Source of the DNA: Trebonia sp.
Lineage (GTDB): Bacteria; Actinomycetota; Actinomycetes; Streptosporangiales; Streptosporangiaceae
Direction: 5' to 3'
Length of the DNA: 6,126 nt
Assembly (NCBI GenBank): GCA_030043595.1
Contig: JASHXJ010000419.1
Location: forward strand, 1-6,126
The notes under the pieces are model-generated. The model saw nothing but the letters and a program-made list of their open reading frames with translations. It made no database searches and was not told the origin of the DNA. A program made the position numbers and the translations under genes. Shown here piece by piece: positions 5,642 to 6,126 of this stretch. Positions within the stretch are counted from its first letter, which is position 1, and the number at the start of each line of letters is the position of its first letter.

Positions 5642-6126
5642 CTACCAGCGGCTGACGGTGGTGTAGGAGCTGTTCCTGATCGCCTCGGTGTCCTCGGGAG
5701 GCTGGTACACCGATTGCACCGCGACCCGGCCGGGGCCGGTCAGCCGCACCCACACCTTGTGGTAGCTCCACCGGGGGTGCCAGAAGGCGAAGCCCATGTT
5801 CCGCGGGAACTCCAGGTGCATGTGCGCCCGGACGGACACATCCCGGTAGAGCAGCGAGCTCGGCTGGATGAGCAGCGACTGACCCGGCTGCAGGTCGCGG
5901 ATGAACGTGTTGCCCGGCGAGTGCAGCAGCAGCAGGCCCGGCTGCTCGTGCGCGCTGAAGATGTCGCCGTACTGCCCCATCGGGTAGTGGATGTCCTGGT
6001 GCTGGTTGTCCTCGCCCGTGTCGTACCAGACGTTCGTCGGCTCCCAGTCGTAGCGGATGTTCCCCGTCGCGCACAGGAACCTGTGCTCGCGGACCCACAT
6101 CCGCTGGCCGTGCTGCAGCGGCAGCG
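5642..6126 (-). CDS. AIM24-family protein, C-terminal part (5' end outside window)
   Basis: The frame is open to the right edge and ends at TAG 5644-5642, giving 160 complete residues. Reading inward from the edge: LPLQHGQRMWVREHRFL, then a tyrosine/tryptophan-rich stretch (IRYDWEPTNVWYDTG), HYPMGQYGDIFSA, GLLLLHSPGNTFIRDLQPGQSLLIQPSSLLYRD and, near the end, VWVRLTGPGRVAVQSVY. The alternating beta-strand pattern, the LQPGQ...PSSLLY segment and the GPGRVAVQS ending are those of AIM24/TRAP-like beta-barrel proteins. The yeast founder is mitochondrial; the bacterial proteins have no settled function. ATG 6100 is internal, because family-like sequence continues upstream of it without a stop. It lies on the same strand as the ligase gene, with a 114-bp gap containing an inverted repeat, so an operon link is uncertain. 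Confidence 0.8.
   Translation of the reverse strand, partial: LPLQHGQRMWVREHRFLCATGNIRYDWEPTNVWYDTGEDNQHQDIHYPMGQYGDIFSAHEQPGLLLLHSPGNTFIRDLQPGQSLLIQPSSLLYRDVSVRAHMHLEFPRNMGFAFWHPRWSYHKVWVRLTGPGRVAVQSVYQPPEDTEAIRNSSYTTVSRW

Noticed and set aside
5559..6098. Minus-strand 179-residue frame over the AIM24-family gene
   Set aside because: The neighbouring frame has the conserved AIM24 features and runs off the window without a stop; this one is a shadow.
1..6126. A new defence or mobile system
   Set aside because: No transposase, integrase, toxin-antitoxin pair, nuclease/helicase operon, terminal repeats or CRISPR-like repeats are visible; every large frame is explained by a known family.

Overview
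The window is a stretch of very GC-rich, gene-dense chromosome, almost certainly from an actinomycete. The reasons are strong G/C third-position bias, GTG starts, an NDMA-type alcohol dehydrogenase, an AIM24-family protein of the actinobacterial type, and LigD-type end-joining genes. The order or genus cannot be fixed from the sequence. I see no insertion sequence, CRISPR array, tRNA or rRNA, and no gene-free stretch longer than about 115 bp.

Layout from left to right: (1) the C-terminal third or so of a zinc-type, NDMA-dependent alcohol dehydrogenase (2-481, +), cut by the window edge; (2) a ComF-like phosphoribosyltransferase with an N-terminal zinc ribbon (450-1178, -), overlapping the dehydrogenase tail to tail; (3) a divergently transcribed polytopic membrane protein resembling GT-C / family 39 glycosyltransferases (1236-2765, +), whose end runs far into the next gene; (4) a NUDIX hydrolase of the ADP-ribose pyrophosphatase type (2624-3208, +); (5) a LigD-type polymerase domain as a free-standing protein (3198-4103, -), its stop overlapping that of the NUDIX gene; (6) a LigD-type phosphoesterase-plus-ATP-dependent-ligase protein (4103-5527, -), directly upstream of and coupled to the polymerase; (7) after a 114-bp gap rich in small palindromes, the C-terminal part of an AIM24-family protein (5642-6126, -), cut by the right edge.

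The clearest functional unit is 4103-5527 plus 3198-4103. Together they carry the three enzymatic activities of bacterial non-homologous end joining (3' end cleaning, gap-filling polymerase, ligase) in the order PE-LIG, then POL. This is the order in the single Pseudomonas LigD polypeptide, but here it is split at the LIG/POL junction by a TGATG stop-start overlap. Ku is not in the window. The other genes look like independent neighbours.

A recurring regulatory pattern is a -10-like hexamer exactly six bases before the start codon at three genes: TACCAT-N6-ATG for the phosphoribosyltransferase, TACGAT-N6-GTG for the membrane protein and CACAAT-N6-GTG for the NUDIX gene. This is the geometry expected for leaderless transcripts and it helped choose the starts. 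I do not see a convincing undescribed system. The points most worth checking are the split, coupled LigD, the leaderless starts, the lost stop codon of the membrane protein and the degenerate Nudix box.
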